A stretch of DNA of 18,484 nucleotides from Coriobacteriia bacterium (GTDB taxonomy: Bacteria > Actinomycetota > Coriobacteriia > Anaerosomatales > SLCP01): the NCBI GenBank assembly GCA_007123455.1, contig SKKZ01000063.1:1-18484 (forward strand), in the 5' to 3' direction. The notes below the pieces were generated by a model, which had not been told where the DNA came from, searched no databases, and was given only the letters and a program-made list of their open reading frames with translations. Every line of letters begins with the position of its first letter. The first letter of the stretch is position 1. This document shows, piece by piece, positions 1 through 7,261 of the stretch. A program made the position numbers and the translations under genes.

Positions 1-1
1 C

Positions 2-670
2 CGTTCGGTGTGGGTGGACGGTCCAGCGACGCCGACGGCTGCCGACATCATCGTTCCAGGCGATCCGTCATCGGCTGCGTTCATGGTGGCCGCGGGGATA
101 CTCGTGCCCGGCAGCCGTGTCACAATCCCCGGCGTGGGCCTGAACCCGACAAGGATCGCATTCCTTGACGTTCTCGACCGCTTCGGCGCGGACGTGCGCC
201 TTGAGCCGTCTGCATCAGCGGGTGCCGAGCCCGTCGGATCGATACACGCCGCACACGCCGCACACGGCGCAGCGCTTCACTCGACTGTCATTCACGCAGC
301 GGAGGTTCCCGCTCTCGTCGATGAGATCCCGGTTCTTGCGTTGATGGCGACACAGGCCGAGGGAGCGACCCGCTTCGAGGACGTAGGGGAGCTCCGCTTC
401 AAAGAATCGGACCGCCTGGCCGCCATCATCGAGGGACTGGTCGCGCTCGGTGGCTCGGCTCGCGCAGAGGGAGACGCCCTGGTGGTCGAAGGGCCCACAC
501 CTCTCAACGGGACAACGCTCGATAGCAAGGGTGACCATCGCCTTGCAATGACGTGGGCACTCGCGGGCCTCGTCGCCGAGTCCCCGGTCACCGTCACTGG
601 TTTCGAGGCTGTCGGTGTCTCGTATCCGAGGTTCGCAGCAGACCTGGCTGTTCTGGGAGCGGCGAGTTGA
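2..670 (+). CDS. aroA: 3-phosphoshikimate 1-carboxyvinyltransferase (EPSP synthase), C-terminal part
   Basis: This is the C-terminal half (about 222 residues visible) of EPSP synthase, which joins shikimate-3-phosphate and phosphoenolpyruvate in the shikimate pathway in the cytosol. The reading frame is open to the left edge, so the gene starts outside the window; the GTG at position 8 lies inside the protein and is not its start. Family motifs seen in order are PGDPSSAAF, DEIPVLALMA, ELRFKESDR with the active-site Lys and Glu, and GDHRLAM with the His-Arg pair near the C-terminus. It ends with TGA at 668-670. A 9-nt in-frame tandem repeat at 245-271 encodes His-Ala-Ala units in what is normally a variable surface region. 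The next gene, cmk, begins 66 nt downstream, and the gap may hold a promoter. The assignment is secure because several catalytic motifs match. Confidence 0.96.
   Translation, partial: RSVWVDGPATPTAADIIVPGDPSSAAFMVAAGILVPGSRVTIPGVGLNPTRIAFLDVLDRFGADVRLEPSASAGAEPVGSIHAAHAAHGAALHSTVIHAAEVPALVDEIPVLALMATQAEGATRFEDVGELRFKESDRLAAIIEGLVALGGSARAEGDALVVEGPTPLNGTTLDSKGDHRLAMTWALAGLVAESPVTVTGFEAVGVSYPRFAADLAVLGAAS
245..271 (+). repeat. 9-nt tandem repeat inside aroA (His-Ala-Ala units)
   Basis: Two identical copies of cacgccgca are followed by a third copy with one change (cacggcgca). The unit is in frame and encodes HAA-HAA-HGA. It falls between the conserved LEPS/EPVGS region and the DEIPVLAL motif of EPSP synthase, where family members vary in length. 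Confidence 0.85.
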
Positions 671-679
671 GTGTGGCTC

Positions 680-717
680 GCGTGATATGATGCGCCGCGC
701 ATCACGCTACCATCATA
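680..717 (+). promoter_or_regulatory. Nested inverted repeats between aroA and cmk
   Basis: Three perfect inverted repeats share this segment: gcgtgat (680-686) with atcacgc (701-707), gatgcg (689-694) with cgcatc (698-703), and tatgatg (686-692) with catcata (711-717). They cannot all form at once. They surround the candidate extended -10, so they could be a DNA operator or alternative RNA hairpins. There is no run of T residues to suggest a terminator for aroA. Confidence 0.45.
683..691 (+). promoter_or_regulatory. Candidate extended -10 promoter for cmk operon
   Basis: The sequence TGATATGAT fits an extended -10 element (TGn followed by TATGAT, one mismatch to TATAAT). No convincing -35 is seen at 16-18 nt spacing, which extended -10 promoters can tolerate. 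It would start RNA near 698, about 39 nt before the cmk GTG. Inverted repeats overlap it. This is a sequence-only inference. Confidence 0.4.
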
Positions 718-736
718 CGAACAGGAGTACTGCGTC

Positions 737-1411
737 GTGATCATCGCAATCGACGGACCGGCTGCCTCGGGTAAGTCCACGGTAGCCAAAGAGCTTGCGC
801 GCCGGATCGGAGCCCACTATCTCGACACCGGTGCCATGTATCGCGCCGTCGCGCTGATTGCGCTGGAGCGTGACGTCCCGCTTTCGGACCAGGACGCAGT
901 GGCCGATCTGGCGGCAGCGCTCACGATCGAGTTCGTGCACGCGGGCGATTCTCCGATCCCTACGGGGATCATTCTGGATGGCACCGACGTCACGCAGGCG
1001 ATCCGCACCCCTGCGGTCGACGATGCCGTGAGTGCAGTCGCCGGTATGCCCGCGGTGCGCACGGCGCTCGTTGCGCAGCAACGCCGGATCGCAGCGGGAT
1101 CCCGTGCGATAGTCCTTGAGGGACGCGACATCGGGACCGTCGTGTTTCCCGATGCCGAAGTGAAGGTCTTCCTGACGGCCTCGACCGAAGAGCGTGCTCG
1201 CCGCAGGCACGCGGAGATGTCCGATCGCGGTCATGACATGGATGAGCGCGCTGTTCGCACGGGCCTGGAGCGTCGAGATCAGGCAGACTCGTCTCGGCAG
1301 GCAGCTCCGCTGGTAGCTGCAGAAGACGCAGTCGTCCTGGATACGACAGCGCTCTCTATAGATGAGGTCGTGGATGCTGTCGCGACCCTGGCGGAGCAAC
1401 GAATGCCGTGA
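737..1411 (+). CDS. cmk: Cytidylate kinase
   Basis: The 224-residue protein is a (d)CMP kinase that phosphorylates CMP and dCMP with ATP in the cytosol, feeding nucleotide pools. It has the Walker A motif GPAASGKST at residues 7-15, DTGAMYR at 30-36 for nucleotide binding, the family signature EGRDIGT at about 128-134, and RDQADSSR in the LID/C-terminal region near residues 180-187. The length is typical of bacterial Cmk. It starts with GTG, with the Shine-Dalgarno sequence aggag at 723-727 placed 9 nt upstream. The last four bases overlap the plsC start (GTGA, 1408-1411), which indicates translational coupling. In many Gram-positive genomes cmk sits near der and lipid genes, as here. Confidence 0.97.
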   Translation: MIIAIDGPAASGKSTVAKELARRIGAHYLDTGAMYRAVALIALERDVPLSDQDAVADLAAALTIEFVHAGDSPIPTGIILDGTDVTQAIRTPAVDDAVSAVAGMPAVRTALVAQQRRIAAGSRAIVLEGRDIGTVVFPDAEVKVFLTASTEERARRRHAEMSDRGHDMDERAVRTGLERRDQADSSRQAAPLVAAEDAVVLDTTALSIDEVVDAVATLAEQRMP

Positions 1412-2040
1412 GTGAAGCGCTCGCACATCTGCTGCGCGCGGTGCCCGCCCGGGTGCTTCTTGCCGCCTATCGCACCCGTTTCATCGGTGCGGAAAACGTG
1501 CCGGCGGGTGGTGCGATTCTGGCAGGCAACCACGTCTCGTATGCAGACCCTGTACTTCTGTGGTGTGGCGCACCCCGGCCCGTGCACTTCATGGCCAAAG
1601 CGGAGCTGTGGGAGTCGCGTCTCATCGGTGGCGCGATCGAGCGACTACTCGCCTTCCCGGTGCACCGCGGTGCACCCGACCGTGCGGCGCTGCGCGTGGC
1701 AAGCTCGCTGCTTGCCGAAGGGAAGCTCGTCGGCATGTTCCCTGAAGGTACCAGACATCGTGCACAGAACTCCGACGGACTCGGAGAAGCCAACGCGGGT
1801 GTCGCGTTCCTGGCCCTGCGCTCAGGTGTCCCCGTTGTTCCTGTAGGCATCCACGGGACTGAGGCGATAGTGCCGCCCGGCGCACGCATCCCGAGATTCC
1901 CGCGCATCACGATACGCTATGGTGAGCCCGTGCTACCTGATGAGTTTGGCGGTGGCGAACGCAAGGAACGTATCGAGGGGATGACGCGCGAGATCATGGC
2001 TCGTATCGTCCGCGCGCGAGATCTTGCCCGGGAGGGATAG
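1408..2040 (+). CDS. plsC: 1-acyl-sn-glycerol-3-phosphate acyltransferase
   Basis: The 210-residue protein is a PlsC-family acyltransferase that should add the second acyl chain to lysophosphatidic acid to give phosphatidic acid at the inner face of the membrane. The catalytic NHxxxxD motif is present as NHVSYAD (His42, Asp47), and the glycerol-phosphate binding motif as FPEGTR at residues 111-116. A later VPVVPVGIHG segment also matches the family. It starts with GTG and overlaps cmk by 4 nt. gpsA and plsY, which make the substrates of this pathway, lie in the same cluster about 3.5-4 kb downstream. The acyl-donor preference cannot be read from sequence. No long transmembrane helix is evident, as expected for short members of the family. 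Confidence 0.93.
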   Translation: MSEALAHLLRAVPARVLLAAYRTRFIGAENVPAGGAILAGNHVSYADPVLLWCGAPRPVHFMAKAELWESRLIGGAIERLLAFPVHRGAPDRAALRVASSLLAEGKLVGMFPEGTRHRAQNSDGLGEANAGVAFLALRSGVPVVPVGIHGTEAIVPPGARIPRFPRITIRYGEPVLPDEFGGGERKERIEGMTREIMARIVRARDLAREG

Positions 2041-2042
2041 CG

Positions 2043-2876
2043 ATGCAGATACGGGTCGCCCGCCATGCGGGGGTCTGCTATGGAGTAGAACGTGCTCTCG
2101 AACTTGCCGACGAGGCTGCCGGGAGCGGGAAACGGGTGCGCACACTCGGCCCGCTGATCCACAACCCTCAGGCGGTGGCCGAACTGAAGAGTCGGGGAGT
2201 CGAGGTGGCAGCGTGCCTGGATGAGGCTGATGACGGTACGCTCGTCATCCGCTCTCATGGCGTGGATCCTGCGACGATCGATGCGGCTCGCGCCAAAGGG
2301 CTCGATGTCGTCGATGCGACCTGCCCGTTCGTCAGCAAAGCTCACGAGGCAGCCCGTGAGTTGAAGGCCGCCGGCTACACGGTCGTCATCGTCGGCGAGG
2401 CCGAGCATCCCGAGGTCGAAGGAATCTGCGCCCACGCCGGCGGTAGCGCGATCATCATCCAGAGTCCCGACGAGCTTCCTTCCCGCTTCTCGAACCGCCG
2501 GATCGGGGTGGTCGTTCAGACGACGCAATCCGTCGACCGTCTTGAAGCAGTCGTCCAGGCCATTCTGCCGCGGGTTGCCGAGCTACGGGTGTTCAACACG
2601 ATCTGCTCGGCCACAGCCAAGAGACAACTTTCCGCGGAGGAACTTGCACGTGAGGTCGATGTGATGGTGGTAGTCGGGGGTCACAATTCGGGCAATACCA
2701 CCCGTCTCGCCGAGATATGCTTGCGCGTCAACCCACGGACTCACCACGTCGAAACCGCCGACGAACTCGATCAATCGTGGTTCGACGGTGCGACCGTCGT
2801 CGGTGTCACCGCAGGTGCATCGACGCCCGATGCGCAGATGGCAGGAGTCATCGCTGCCATAGAGGCACTCGGGTAA
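2043..2876 (+). CDS. ispH: 4-hydroxy-3-methylbut-2-enyl diphosphate reductase
   Basis: The 277-residue protein is IspH (LytB), the iron-sulfur enzyme that turns HMBPP into IPP and DMAPP in the last step of the MEP isoprenoid pathway. The three cysteines that hold the catalytic 4Fe-4S cluster are visible as Cys12 (HAGVCYGVERAL), Cys94 (DATCPFV) and Cys188 (NTICSAT). Substrate-binding positions are kept as His40, SHG with His72, EHPE with His122, TTQ near 160-162, NSGN at 215-218 and GAST near Ser260. The length is normal for stand-alone IspH, with no fused S1 domain. It starts with ATG after a strong ggaggg site at 2031-2036 inside the end of plsC. The next gene starts one base after its stop. 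Its cluster could be supplied by the iscSU genes further along this window. Confidence 0.97.
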   Translation: MQIRVARHAGVCYGVERALELADEAAGSGKRVRTLGPLIHNPQAVAELKSRGVEVAACLDEADDGTLVIRSHGVDPATIDAARAKGLDVVDATCPFVSKAHEAARELKAAGYTVVIVGEAEHPEVEGICAHAGGSAIIIQSPDELPSRFSNRRIGVVVQTTQSVDRLEAVVQAILPRVAELRVFNTICSATAKRQLSAEELAREVDVMVVVGGHNSGNTTRLAEICLRVNPRTHHVETADELDQSWFDGATVVGVTAGASTPDAQMAGVIAAIEALG

Positions 2877-2877
2877 G

Positions 2878-4209
2878 GTGTACCCGGACCGGACATACGG
2901 TAGCGCGAGGACGGATTGCCCGACAGGTGCGGTCCTGGTCAGCGTGGAACCGGGCGGGCCGGCCGACCGCGTCGGCCTGACACCCGGTGAGGTCATCTCT
3001 ACTGCCAACGGACGCCCCCTTCGCGACATCATCGACTGGCGGTGGGAGAGCGACGGCTTCTCTGTCGAAGTCGAGGTGTCTTCGGACGGTGCTACACGCA
3101 GACTGGTGCTGGAGCGGGATCCTGAAGAAGGGTGGGGCCTGGACTTCTGCGATGTCGTTTTCGACGGTGTGCGCACATGCCGGAACCGATGTGCATTCTG
3201 CTTCATGACCCAGTTGCCGGCCGGTCTCAGGCCTGCCCTGTACGTACGAGACGACGACTACCGACTCTCGTTCTTGCACGGCAATTTCGTGACACTCACC
3301 AATCTCGACGATACCGACGTCGATCGGATCGTCGACCAGCGTCTCACTCCGCTGTACGTATCGTTGCACGCAGTGAACCCTCACGTGCGCGAGCATCTGG
3401 TGTGTGCCCGGGAAGACCGTGCACTGGAGACAGCGGACGAACTGCTCGCAGCTGGAATCGAGCTACACGTCCAGATCGTTCTGGTTCCCGGCGTCAATGA
3501 CGGCGCCGAGCTCGAGGCGACGCTCACGTGGCTCGCCGCCCGCGAAGGTGTGCGTTCGGTGGGTGTAGTCCCGCTCGGCTACACACGCCATCAGACCCGC
3601 TTCAGCTACTCGTACGAGTCCGCCTCGGCGTCCGCGGCGGTCCTCGATCAGCTCGCCCCGTGGCAGACCGCCTTCACCAAGCGTGACGGCATGACCTGGG
3701 TACATGCGGCCGACGAGTTCTATCTGAATGCACAGCGGGCAATTCCGCCCGCCGAGGCCTACGACGCTTTCCCCCAGTACGAGAATGGTATCGGGCTGGT
3801 CCGGGACTTCACAGACGAATTCCAGTCGATCGTCCGGGCGCGACCGCGAGACGCCGCGCCAACTTCCAGCGGTCCCGATACGACCGTGGTCACAGGGTCA
3901 CTCTTCGCTCCTGTATTGAACGGGCTTCTGCGTGAAACGAGTCTGCAGAGACGGGTCGACGTCCTCCCGATCCGCAACGACTTCTTCGGCGGCAACGTAT
4001 CGGTGACCGGTCTTCTCACCGGAGCCGACATCACCCGGGCGGTGAGTTCGCATACGGCGCACGCACGCTACCTGGTGCCCGCGGTCATCTTCAACGAGGA
4101 TGGTCTGACGCTGGACGGCCGCACGGCCCGGGAGATCTCCGAATTGTCCGGCAGGGATGTCAGGTATCTGCCTTCGGACGCCGAAAGCCTGCTCTCTGCT
4201 ATCCTGTAA
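2878..4209 (+). CDS. PDZ and FeS (radical-SAM-like) DUF512 family protein
   Basis: The 443-residue protein begins with a PDZ-like segment at residues 17-60 (GAVLVSVEPGGPADRVGL, then PGEVISTANG). A cysteine motif C-x3-C-x2-C follows at Cys101, Cys105 and Cys108 (TCRNRCAFCF), the pattern used by radical-SAM proteins to hold a 4Fe-4S cluster. The C-terminal part has NDFFGGNVSVTGLLTG, typical of DUF512 proteins. The biochemical role of this family is not established to my knowledge. It is often found beside der in Gram-positive genomes, as here, which suggests a link to ribosome assembly or envelope lipid growth; that link is an inference. The GTG start lies one base after the ispH stop, with only a weak Shine-Dalgarno sequence, so coupled translation is likely. 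A later start would cut the PDZ fold. Confidence 0.88.
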   Translation: MYPDRTYGSARTDCPTGAVLVSVEPGGPADRVGLTPGEVISTANGRPLRDIIDWRWESDGFSVEVEVSSDGATRRLVLERDPEEGWGLDFCDVVFDGVRTCRNRCAFCFMTQLPAGLRPALYVRDDDYRLSFLHGNFVTLTNLDDTDVDRIVDQRLTPLYVSLHAVNPHVREHLVCAREDRALETADELLAAGIELHVQIVLVPGVNDGAELEATLTWLAAREGVRSVGVVPLGYTRHQTRFSYSYESASASAAVLDQLAPWQTAFTKRDGMTWVHAADEFYLNAQRAIPPAEAYDAFPQYENGIGLVRDFTDEFQSIVRARPRDAAPTSSGPDTTVVTGSLFAPVLNGLLRETSLQRRVDVLPIRNDFFGGNVSVTGLLTGADITRAVSSHTAHARYLVPAVIFNEDGLTLDGRTAREISELSGRDVRYLPSDAESLLSAIL

Positions 4210-4237
4210 CGCTGCAGGACACAGGTTGTCGGCAGCG
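4210..4237 (+). promoter_or_regulatory. Hairpin between DUF512 gene and der
   Basis: Right after the DUF512 stop codon, cgctgc (4210-4215) can pair with gcagcg (4232-4237). Inside this, gaca (4218-4221) can pair with tgtc (4227-4230), leaving a 5-nt loop and a small 2/1 internal loop. No T-rich tail follows, so a classic terminator is unlikely; an attenuator or an RNA processing or stability element is possible. The der Shine-Dalgarno sequence aggag follows at about 4250-4254. Confidence 0.4.
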
Positions 4238-4260
4238 CACTCCCGTCAGCAGGAGCAGAG

Positions 4261-5568
4261 ATGACACTCCCCATCGTCGCTGTGGTCGGTCGCCCGAATG
4301 TCGGGAAGTCGACCCTGGTGAACCGTATCGCACAGACCGCCGACGCCATTGTTCACGAGGAGCGTGGCGTCACGCGTGATCGCAGCTACCATCGTGCCGA
4401 GTGGAACGGTCGTGAGTTCATGCTCATCGACACCGGCGGTATCGAGAGCTCCAAGGACGACCCGTTCGCGGAGTCGATCACCGCGCAGGCGCTTGTCGCG
4501 ACCAACGAGGCCGACGTCGTCATCGCGCTCGTAGACGGTACGACAGGGGTCACCGCCGGAGACGAGGAGGTCGCGCGCAGACTCAAGCGCGCCGCGGCTC
4601 CCGTGTTCCTTGTAGTGAACAAGATGGATACTCCCGGTCGTGACGATCCCATCCATGAGTACTGGGCGCTCGGTCTCGGAGAGCCATGGCCGGTCTCGGC
4701 GACACACGGCCACGGTACCGGAGACCTCCTCGACGCCGTCGTCGCTTCACTGCCGAAACCCTTTCCGGTGGTCGAATCGGACGCCATCGACGTTGCTATC
4801 ATCGGGAAACCCAACGCCGGGAAGTCATCACTTCTGAACCGTCTCACGGGGACCGAGCGGGCCATCGTCAGTGAAGTACCCGGGACCACCCGCGATGCGC
4901 TCGACGTGCTGCTCGAGCGCGACGGGCAACACTACCGGTTCATCGATACCGCGGGCATCAGGCGCAAAGCGAAGATCGACGCTGATGTCGAGTACTACGG
5001 GTTCGTACGGGCCATGCGTGCGATCGACAACGCCCAGGTTGCACTACTCGTGATCGACGCGACACTCGGTGTCACCGACCAGGACCAGCGTGTCGCGCGT
5101 TTCGCCTCTGAACGAGGATGCGGACTTGTGATCCTGCTGAACAAGTGGGACCTGGTGAAGGATGAAGAATGGCGCGAGGAGATCGCGTACCAGGTCGAAG
5201 AGCGCCTCGGCTTCGTCTCGTACGCGCCGGTCATACGCATAAGCGCGCTCACCGGCGCGAAGGTGCAGCGCATCTTCACCGCCCTGGAGACCGCGTGGAG
5301 CAACTACAGCCGGGAGATCACTACGAGCGCTCTGAATCGCCTCCTGACGGAGATGCGCGAGTTCGGTCACACGGTGAGCAAGGGCGCACGTACGCTGAGG
5401 GTTCATTACGTCACCCAGACGCGGACCTCGCCACCGGAATTCACCTTCTTTGCCAACCATCCATCGCTCGCAGACGACAACTTCCGTCGCTACGTCGAGA
5501 ATCGTCTGCGCGAGGCATTCGACTTCACGGGGACGCCTATCTCTATCAGGTTCCGGCAGAAGGACTGA
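4261..5568 (+). CDS. der: Ribosome biogenesis GTPase Der (EngA)
   Basis: The 435-residue protein is Der, an essential GTPase with two GTP-binding domains that helps assemble the 50S ribosomal subunit. Domain 1 shows the P-loop GRPNVGKST (residues 10-18), GVTRD, DTGG (57-60) and NKMD (120-123). Domain 2 shows GKPNAGKSS (182-190), PGTTRD, DTAG (229-232), NKWD (294-297) and SALTG (328-332). The C-terminal part from about residue 350 is the KH-like RNA-binding domain. The length is typical. It starts with ATG after an aggag site about 6 nt upstream. The intergenic gap before it is 51 nt and contains a hairpin. plsY follows almost at once. Confidence 0.98.
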   Translation: MTLPIVAVVGRPNVGKSTLVNRIAQTADAIVHEERGVTRDRSYHRAEWNGREFMLIDTGGIESSKDDPFAESITAQALVATNEADVVIALVDGTTGVTAGDEEVARRLKRAAAPVFLVVNKMDTPGRDDPIHEYWALGLGEPWPVSATHGHGTGDLLDAVVASLPKPFPVVESDAIDVAIIGKPNAGKSSLLNRLTGTERAIVSEVPGTTRDALDVLLERDGQHYRFIDTAGIRRKAKIDADVEYYGFVRAMRAIDNAQVALLVIDATLGVTDQDQRVARFASERGCGLVILLNKWDLVKDEEWREEIAYQVEERLGFVSYAPVIRISALTGAKVQRIFTALETAWSNYSREITTSALNRLLTEMREFGHTVSKGARTLRVHYVTQTRTSPPEFTFFANHPSLADDNFRRYVENRLREAFDFTGTPISIRFRQKD

Positions 5569-5571
5569 GTG

Positions 5572-6231
5572 ATGGAGACGGTACTGCCGGTCCTCTTCGT
5601 ACTCATCGCCGCGTACCTGCTCGGCGCTGTACCGTTCGCTGTCATCATCGGCAGACTGTTCTACGGCGTCGATGTGCGCGAACACGGATCGGGCAATGCC
5701 GGAGCGACTAACGTGCTCCGAGTGCTCGGCGCGAAGGCGGGCGCGGCGGTCCTGGTCCTCGACGCTTTGAAGGGTCTTGCCGCGGTCCTTCTGGCGTCTG
5801 CTGTCGCTCCTGTGGAGCACGGTGCGACCACACACGACTGGGTGCTCATAGGGGCATCCTTTGCCGCTGTTCTCGGCCATTCGTACTCACCGTTCCTCGG
5901 TTTCGCGGGCGGGAAGGGCGTTGCGACCGCTGCCGGTGCTCTGCTCATCCTGGTTCCGGTCGCGTGGCCAATATTGCTGCTGACGTTCATCGTCGTCGTG
6001 GCCGTTTCTCGCATGGTGAGCCTCGGGTCGCTCGTGATCGCCGTTGAGTTCCCGATACTCGTGATCCTGCTCTACCCTGACCGCCCTGTGCTGATCCTCT
6101 TCTCGGTCTTTGCCGCATCGTTCGTTGTATGGCGTCACCGGAGCAACATCGCCCGTATTCTCAGGGGCGAAGAGGCTAAGATAGGTTTGCGGAGCAAGGG
6201 TACGCATAGTGGTGGAGAGGACGAGGCGTGA
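5572..6231 (+). CDS. plsY: Acyl-phosphate:glycerol-3-phosphate acyltransferase
   Basis: The 219-residue membrane protein is PlsY, which transfers an acyl chain from acyl phosphate to glycerol-3-phosphate to make lysophosphatidic acid. Conserved motifs are GSGNAGATN at residues 39-47, DALKG at 64-68, GHSYSPFLGFAGGKG near 102-116, and the tail WRHRSNIARILRGEEAKIG near 187-205. Several hydrophobic spans are clear (around 5-30, 55-80, 92-110, 122-146 and 152-185). I prefer the ATG at 5572 because aagga at 5560-5564 lies 7 nt before it; the GTG at 5569 would add one residue and leave too short a spacing. It sits 3 nt after der and overlaps gpsA by 4 nt (GTGA). It makes the substrate of PlsC, encoded about 3.5 kb upstream. 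Confidence 0.96.
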   Translation: METVLPVLFVLIAAYLLGAVPFAVIIGRLFYGVDVREHGSGNAGATNVLRVLGAKAGAAVLVLDALKGLAAVLLASAVAPVEHGATTHDWVLIGASFAAVLGHSYSPFLGFAGGKGVATAAGALLILVPVAWPILLLTFIVVVAVSRMVSLGSLVIAVEFPILVILLYPDRPVLILFSVFAASFVVWRHRSNIARILRGEEAKIGLRSKGTHSGGEDEA

Positions 6232-7247
6232 GAAGTGCTGCGGTCATCGGAGCCGGATCGTGGGGGACTGCGGTCGCGTACGTGCTTGGTGGGAAGGGTA
6301 TACGGACCGCCCTGTGGGCGCGGAGTGCAGACGTCGTCTCCGGCATCGCTGCCAACTCGCGGAATCCACGATATCTGACCGATGTGCTTCTGCCGCCCAC
6401 CGTGTGGGCGACGACCGATCTGGATGAGGCTGTGCGGGGTGCCGGGGTGGTAATCGTCGCTACCCCGTCACAAGCCATGCGTGCCACTGCAGAAGCACTC
6501 GTGTCGGTATGGGACGGCTCGGCGCCGATCGTAAGCTTGGCCAAGGGGCTCGAACAGAACTCCCTGATGCGCATGACCGAAGTCCTCGAAGACGTTCTCG
6601 GGCACAGATCACGTCTTGCCGTGCTCTCCGGACCCAATCATGCGGAGGAGGTCTCACGCGGCATTCCGTCGGCCACGGTCATCTCCGCATACGACGAGGA
6701 GATAGGGCTTGCGCTGAGGGACGTGTTCACTACCTCTGCCTTCCGCGCATACACCAACCCGGATGTCGTGGGCGTCGAGCTGGCGGGTGCTTCGAAGAAC
6801 GTGATCGCCGTGGCTGCCGGTATGTCTGACGGGCTTGGATTCGGCGATAACAGCAAGGCGTCACTCATGACCCGCGGTCTGGCGGAGATGAGCCGTTTGG
6901 GTCATGCCGAGGGAGCGAATCCTCTGACGTACATGGGGCTCGCAGGCATGGGCGACCTCATCGCGACCTGTACCTCTCGGCACAGCCGCAACCGCGGCCT
7001 CGGAGAGTGTATCGCCCGTGGCGGCAGTGTCGAGCAGTATGAAGCGGAGACCGGTATGGTTGCCGAGGGCGCCGTCTCGTGCGTGACGGTCCACGAGATC
7101 GGCATACGCGACGGGCTCGACATGCCGATAACGGGGCAGGTCAGACGGATTGTCCGAGAAGGCGCTCTTGCTGATGACGCCGTCGAGGCACTGATGGGAC
7201 GCGATGCGACCGACGAGCTGCACGGTATGGGCCTGAGCGACGAATGA
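6228..7247 (+). CDS. gpsA: Glycerol-3-phosphate dehydrogenase [NAD(P)+]
   Basis: The 339-residue protein is GpsA, which reduces dihydroxyacetone phosphate to sn-glycerol-3-phosphate for phospholipid synthesis. The N-terminal Rossmann motif GAGSWG is at residues 8-13. Further family segments are SLAKGLE (103-109), LSGPNHAEEV (133-142), ELAGASKNV with the catalytic Lys190, GFGDNSKASLMTRGLAEM (204-221), and GMGDLIATC followed by SRNRGLGE. The length is normal. It starts with GTG inside the last codons of plsY and has ggagagga about 7 nt upstream. The plsY-gpsA overlap couples the enzyme that makes glycerol-3-phosphate to the one that acylates it. Confidence 0.97.
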   Translation: MRSAAVIGAGSWGTAVAYVLGGKGIRTALWARSADVVSGIAANSRNPRYLTDVLLPPTVWATTDLDEAVRGAGVVIVATPSQAMRATAEALVSVWDGSAPIVSLAKGLEQNSLMRMTEVLEDVLGHRSRLAVLSGPNHAEEVSRGIPSATVISAYDEEIGLALRDVFTTSAFRAYTNPDVVGVELAGASKNVIAVAAGMSDGLGFGDNSKASLMTRGLAEMSRLGHAEGANPLTYMGLAGMGDLIATCTSRHSRNRGLGECIARGGSVEQYEAETGMVAEGAVSCVTVHEIGIRDGLDMPITGQVRRIVREGALADDAVEALMGRDATDELHGMGLSDE

Positions 7248-7261
7248 GGGAGGAACCCACG

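Noticed and set aside
8..10. GTG as the start of aroA
   Set aside because: The frame is open to the left edge and the protein would lack the N-terminal half of EPSP synthase; it is an internal codon.
4210..4237. The hairpin before der as a rho-independent terminator
   Set aside because: The stem is short and followed by mixed sequence without a T run, and genes on both sides look like one operon.
7244..7261. ATG at 7244 as the rpe start
   Set aside because: It would place the strong gggagga site inside the coding region; the ATG at 7262 has correct spacing and family length.
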